Origin: RPQJ01 sp963793005
GTDB taxonomy: Bacteria > Pseudomonadota > Gammaproteobacteria > Steroidobacterales > Steroidobacteraceae
Length of the DNA stretch: 64,000 nt
Direction: 5' to 3'
Assembly: GCA_963793005.1 (NCBI GenBank)
Contig: CAWBYP010000002.1
Span: forward strand, 1,488,001-1,552,000
Of the stretch, positions 61,573-64,000 are shown piece after piece. Numbering within the stretch: position 1 is the stretch's first letter; every line of letters starts with the position of its first letter. The notes under the pieces were generated by a model. The model was not told the DNA's origin. It worked only from the letters and a program-made list of their open reading frames with translations, and searched no databases. Position numbers and translations under genes: made by a program.

Positions 61573-64000
61573 GTGTCCAGAGCCCGGATCGCTGCCGTAT
61601 TCAAGCCAGGTTCGATCGCGCTGGTCGGCGCCAGCGATCGACCCGGCACGCTTGGCGACCTGATCCGGCGGAATCTCGAGGCAACTGGATTCAAGGGCCG
61701 CGTGGATTACGTCAATCCAGCCTACGAGGAAATTGCCGGGCGACCGGCTTTCCGCAGCGTCCGGAACCTGCCGCAACCTGCCGACGTCGCGATCATCGTG
61801 ACGCCCGCGGCGACGATCCCGGACATCATCACGGACTGCGGCGAGGCCGGCATCAACGGTGCAATCATCGTGTCAGCGGGTTTCCGGGACGACGGCGAAG
61901 CAGGCCGCGAACTCGAAGCCGAGTTGAAGCGTCGGGCGCGCCGCCACGGCGTGCGCTTCCTCGGCCCGAACAGCCTCGGGCTGATCCGTACCGACGTGGC
62001 GCTCAACGCGGCCTGCGGCCCGCGGCAGCCGCGGCCGGGCCGGCTCGCTCTGGTTTCGCAGTCTGGCGCGCTCTGCGCCGCGGTCATCGACTGGGCGCGC
62101 GACCGCCAGGTGGGCTTCTCGACGGTCATCTCGACGGGAATCGGCACCGACATCACGCTGGGCGAGACCCTGAATTTCCTCGTCCAGGACGCTGCCACCG
62201 ACAGCATCATGCTCTACATGGAGGGCGTCGACGACGCACGCAGCTTCATGAGTGCGCTGCGGGCGGCGGCACGCGTGAAGCCAGTCGTGGTGATGAAGGC
62301 GGGCCGCCACGCGGAGCGGCCCGACGTTGCAGCGTTCCATACCGGATCGATGGTCGGGGCAGATGACGTGTTCGACGCTGCGATGCGTCGCGCGGGCGTT
62401 TTGCGGATCCGCGACCTCTACGACCTGTTCTCGGCCGCGGCCACGCTTGGGGCCGGCGCCCGGGTGCGCGGCCACAGGCTGGCAATCGTGTCGAATGCCG
62501 GCGCTCCCGGCGCGCTGGCCGCGGACCATGCAGGTGATCGCTGGCTGCAGTTGCCGCGGCTTGGCGAGGACACGGCAGCGCAGCTGCGGGCGCTGCTGCC
62601 CACCGGCGACGCACAGGCGAACCCGGTCTACGTCCGGGCCGACGCAGATGCCGGACAGTTTGCATCTACCGCGCGCATCGTGCTCGAGGACCCCCGGCTG
62701 GACGCGCTGCTCGCGATTCTCGCGCCCTATGCACTGACGGACCCTGACAAGCTCGCGACCGAGCTGGTTGCCATCGCCGCCGGGAAACGCAAGCCAGTGT
62801 TCGCCTGCTGGATGGGCGGAGAGTCGGTGGCGTCGAGTCGCGACATTTTTGCGGACCACAAGCTCCCGAGCTACTCGACGCCAGAGTCCGCGGTCGACGC
62901 GATTGCCGCGCTCGCGCTCCATGCGGCGAACCAGGAACAGTTGCTGCAGGTGCCGGAACCCCTGGGGCCGATGGCGACTCCGGACAGGGCCGCTGCCCAG
63001 GCCATCATCGACGCCGCGCTGGAACAGGACCAGGAGTGGCTGGACCCCGCGCAGTCGATGAGCGTGCTTGCGGCATTCGGTATCCCGGTCCTGCACAGCG
63101 TGCGCGCGGATTCTCCATCCAGGGCTGTAAAGGCAGCGCGCCGAGCAGGCTTCCCGGTCGCGATGAAGATCCTTTCGCCGGACATTCCCCACAAGACCGA
63201 CGTCGGGGGCGTTCGACTCGGCCTCGCCGACGAGGCTGCAGTCCGCAGTACCTACGCCGCAATGCTCAGGCAGGTCGCCCGCGCACGGCCGGACGCGGTG
63301 CTCGACGGCGTATTGATCGAGCCCATGTACGGCCAGGGCCAGGGTCGCGAGGTCATGATCGGCGTGGTGCGCGATCCGGTGTTCGGGCCGGCGATCAGCT
63401 TCGGTCTCGGGGGCACGATGGTCGAGGTGGTGCGCGACCGGGCCGTAGCTCTTCCGCCGCTCAATTCGTTCCTGGTGCGCGATCTCATCAGTCGCACGCG
63501 CGCCAGCATCGCGCTGCAGCCACTGCGTGGCGCGCCGGCTGCGGACGAAGAAGCCGTCGAGAACATCCTGCTCAGGGTCTCCGAACTCGTCTGCGAAATG
63601 CCCGACATCGGCGCGATCGACCTGAACCCGGTGATCGTGACCGAACGCGGCGCGGTCGTCGTGGATGCGCGGCTCGGCGTGCTGCGCAGCCCGCCTGCGG
63701 CGCTGCCCTACGCGCACGTCGCAATTCATCCCTATCCCAGCGAGCTGGTGCAGCGCATCGACCTGCAGGGCGGCACAGTAGCCACGATCCGGCCGATCCG
63801 CCCGGAAGACGCGGCGATCGAGGTCGCATTCGTGCACGGCCTGTCGGAGCAGTCCAGGTTCCTGCGCTTCATGTTCACCGTGCACGACCTCTCGCCGGCG
63901 CAGCTCTCGCGATTCACGCAGATCGACTACGACCGCGAGATGGCGCTGATTGCCGTGATAGACACGCCCGACGGCGAGAAGCAGATCGGCGTTGCGCGCT
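61573..64000 (+). CDS. acyl-CoA synthetase-like protein with C-terminal GNAT domain (3' end outside window)
   Basis: GTG 61573, with GAGG seven bases upstream, begins a frame that runs to the end of the window (809 codons and more). Domains in order: CoA-binding (SIALVGASDRPGTLGDLIRR), ligase CoA domain (IVSQSGALCAAVIDW-like sequence and FHTGSMVGADDVFD with the phospho-His), ATP-grasp (KILSPDIPHKTDVGGVRLGL) and the start of GNAT (TIRPIRPEDAAIEVAFVHG). This is the Pat/YfiQ organisation of protein lysine acetyltransferases, which acetylate acetyl-CoA synthetase. The adjacent deacetylase fits. Confidence 0.9.
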   Translation, partial: MSRARIAAVFKPGSIALVGASDRPGTLGDLIRRNLEATGFKGRVDYVNPAYEEIAGRPAFRSVRNLPQPADVAIIVTPAATIPDIITDCGEAGINGAIIVSAGFRDDGEAGRELEAELKRRARRHGVRFLGPNSLGLIRTDVALNAACGPRQPRPGRLALVSQSGALCAAVIDWARDRQVGFSTVISTGIGTDITLGETLNFLVQDAATDSIMLYMEGVDDARSFMSALRAAARVKPVVVMKAGRHAERPDVAAFHTGSMVGADDVFDAAMRRAGVLRIRDLYDLFSAAATLGAGARVRGHRLAIVSNAGAPGALAADHAGDRWLQLPRLGEDTAAQLRALLPTGDAQANPVYVRADADAGQFASTARIVLEDPRLDALLAILAPYALTDPDKLATELVAIAAGKRKPVFACWMGGESVASSRDIFADHKLPSYSTPESAVDAIAALALHAANQEQLLQVPEPLGPMATPDRAAAQAIIDAALEQDQEWLDPAQSMSVLAAFGIPVLHSVRADSPSRAVKAARRAGFPVAMKILSPDIPHKTDVGGVRLGLADEAAVRSTYAAMLRQVARARPDAVLDGVLIEPMYGQGQGREVMIGVVRDPVFGPAISFGLGGTMVEVVRDRAVALPPLNSFLVRDLISRTRASIALQPLRGAPAADEEAVENILLRVSELVCEMPDIGAIDLNPVIVTERGAVVVDARLGVLRSPPAALPYAHVAIHPYPSELVQRIDLQGGTVATIRPIRPEDAAIEVAFVHGLSEQSRFLRFMFTVHDLSPAQLSRFTQIDYDREMALIAVIDTPDGEKQIGVAR

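Noticed and set aside
61873..63885. A 670-codon open frame on the minus strand
   Set aside because: Antisense to the acyl-CoA-synthetase/GNAT gene, whose sense frame carries all domain motifs.
1..64000. CRISPR arrays, insertion sequences, prophage and rRNA
   Set aside because: I looked for regular spaced repeats, transposase motifs (DDE, HUH), phage structural proteins and rRNA signatures and saw none.

Overview
The window is a GC-rich chromosome segment with dense, mostly ordinary bacterial genes. The protein families (Crp/Fnr pairs, a DUF5329 protein, a TonB-dependent receptor, lipoproteins with lipoboxes, Fe-SOD, a periplasmic-type KatG, PPK1/Ppx) point to a Gram-negative gammaproteobacterium, perhaps near Steroidobacterales, Nevskiales or Xanthomonadales. 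That placement is inference from protein style only; there is no rRNA in the window. No insertion sequence, CRISPR array, prophage or rRNA operon was seen.

Layout. 1-1.3 kb: 3' part of a ketoacyl-synthase-like gene. 1.4-3.8 kb: two Crp/Fnr paralogues on either side of a DUF5329 gene and a decayed phospholipase-D-type fragment. 3.8-9.1 kb: small exported proteins, a lipase-like hydrolase, a ZnT9-like cation carrier, a sorbosone-dehydrogenase-like lipoprotein and two very small genes. 9.2-12.1 kb (all minus strand): an envelope/stress cluster with two diverged copies of a Tyr/Trp/Gln-rich secreted protein around DUF5670, CsbD and BON-domain genes. 12.3-15 kb: crotonase, ClpP-like exported protease, acyl-CoA dehydrogenase. 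15.1-20.7 kb: polyphosphate genes ppk1 and ppx (ppx frameshifted) enclosing a DUF3562 gene and a 3'-truncated pyruvate-kinase-like gene. 20.8-27.5 kb: CorA-type transporter, LapA-like protein, MscS channel, di-iron ferritin-like oxygenase with an epoxide-hydrolase-like partner, hemolysin III family protein, sodB. 27.6-35.5 kb: otsB, an otsA with an added N-terminal membrane sensor-like region, ABC-F ATPase, second MscS channel, SLC13-type permease with two RCK-C domains. 35.6-40.6 kb: exported protein, flavodiiron-like beta-lactamase-fold protein, VOC protein, copper-receptor-like TonB receptor with DUF2946.

40.8-50 kb is one tight minus-strand operon of transglutaminase-like, circularly permuted ATP-grasp and alpha-E proteins, a predicted peptide-ligation/peptidase system of unknown product. 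Its first gene is broken by one extra G in a six-G run. 50.3-54.3 kb: a two-repeat lipoprotein, a DUF1538 permease with two small PII-like proteins, and a secreted Hcp-like protein. 54.45-55.8 kb: a miniature island in the 3' end of tRNA-Gly(CCC), bounded by a 30-bp exact repeat and carrying an orphan HigA-type regulator and a coiled-coil protein. 56-64 kb: S9 peptidase, katG with signal peptide, histone-deacetylase-like protein, and a divergent 3'-partial acyl-CoA-synthetase/GNAT acetyltransferase.

Taken together the window is rich in stress functions: oxidative (SodB, KatG), osmotic (trehalose, two MscS, CorA), envelope (CsbD, BON, exported Tyr-rich proteins) and polyphosphate storage. Several genes are visibly damaged (PLD fragment, ppx, pyruvate-kinase-like, transglutaminase-DUF2126). 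Two of these are single-base changes at short G runs, so base-calling error must be excluded before calling them decay. The best candidates for something undescribed are the tRNA-Gly mini-island, the ATP-grasp/transglutaminase operon, and the DUF1538/PII-like trio.
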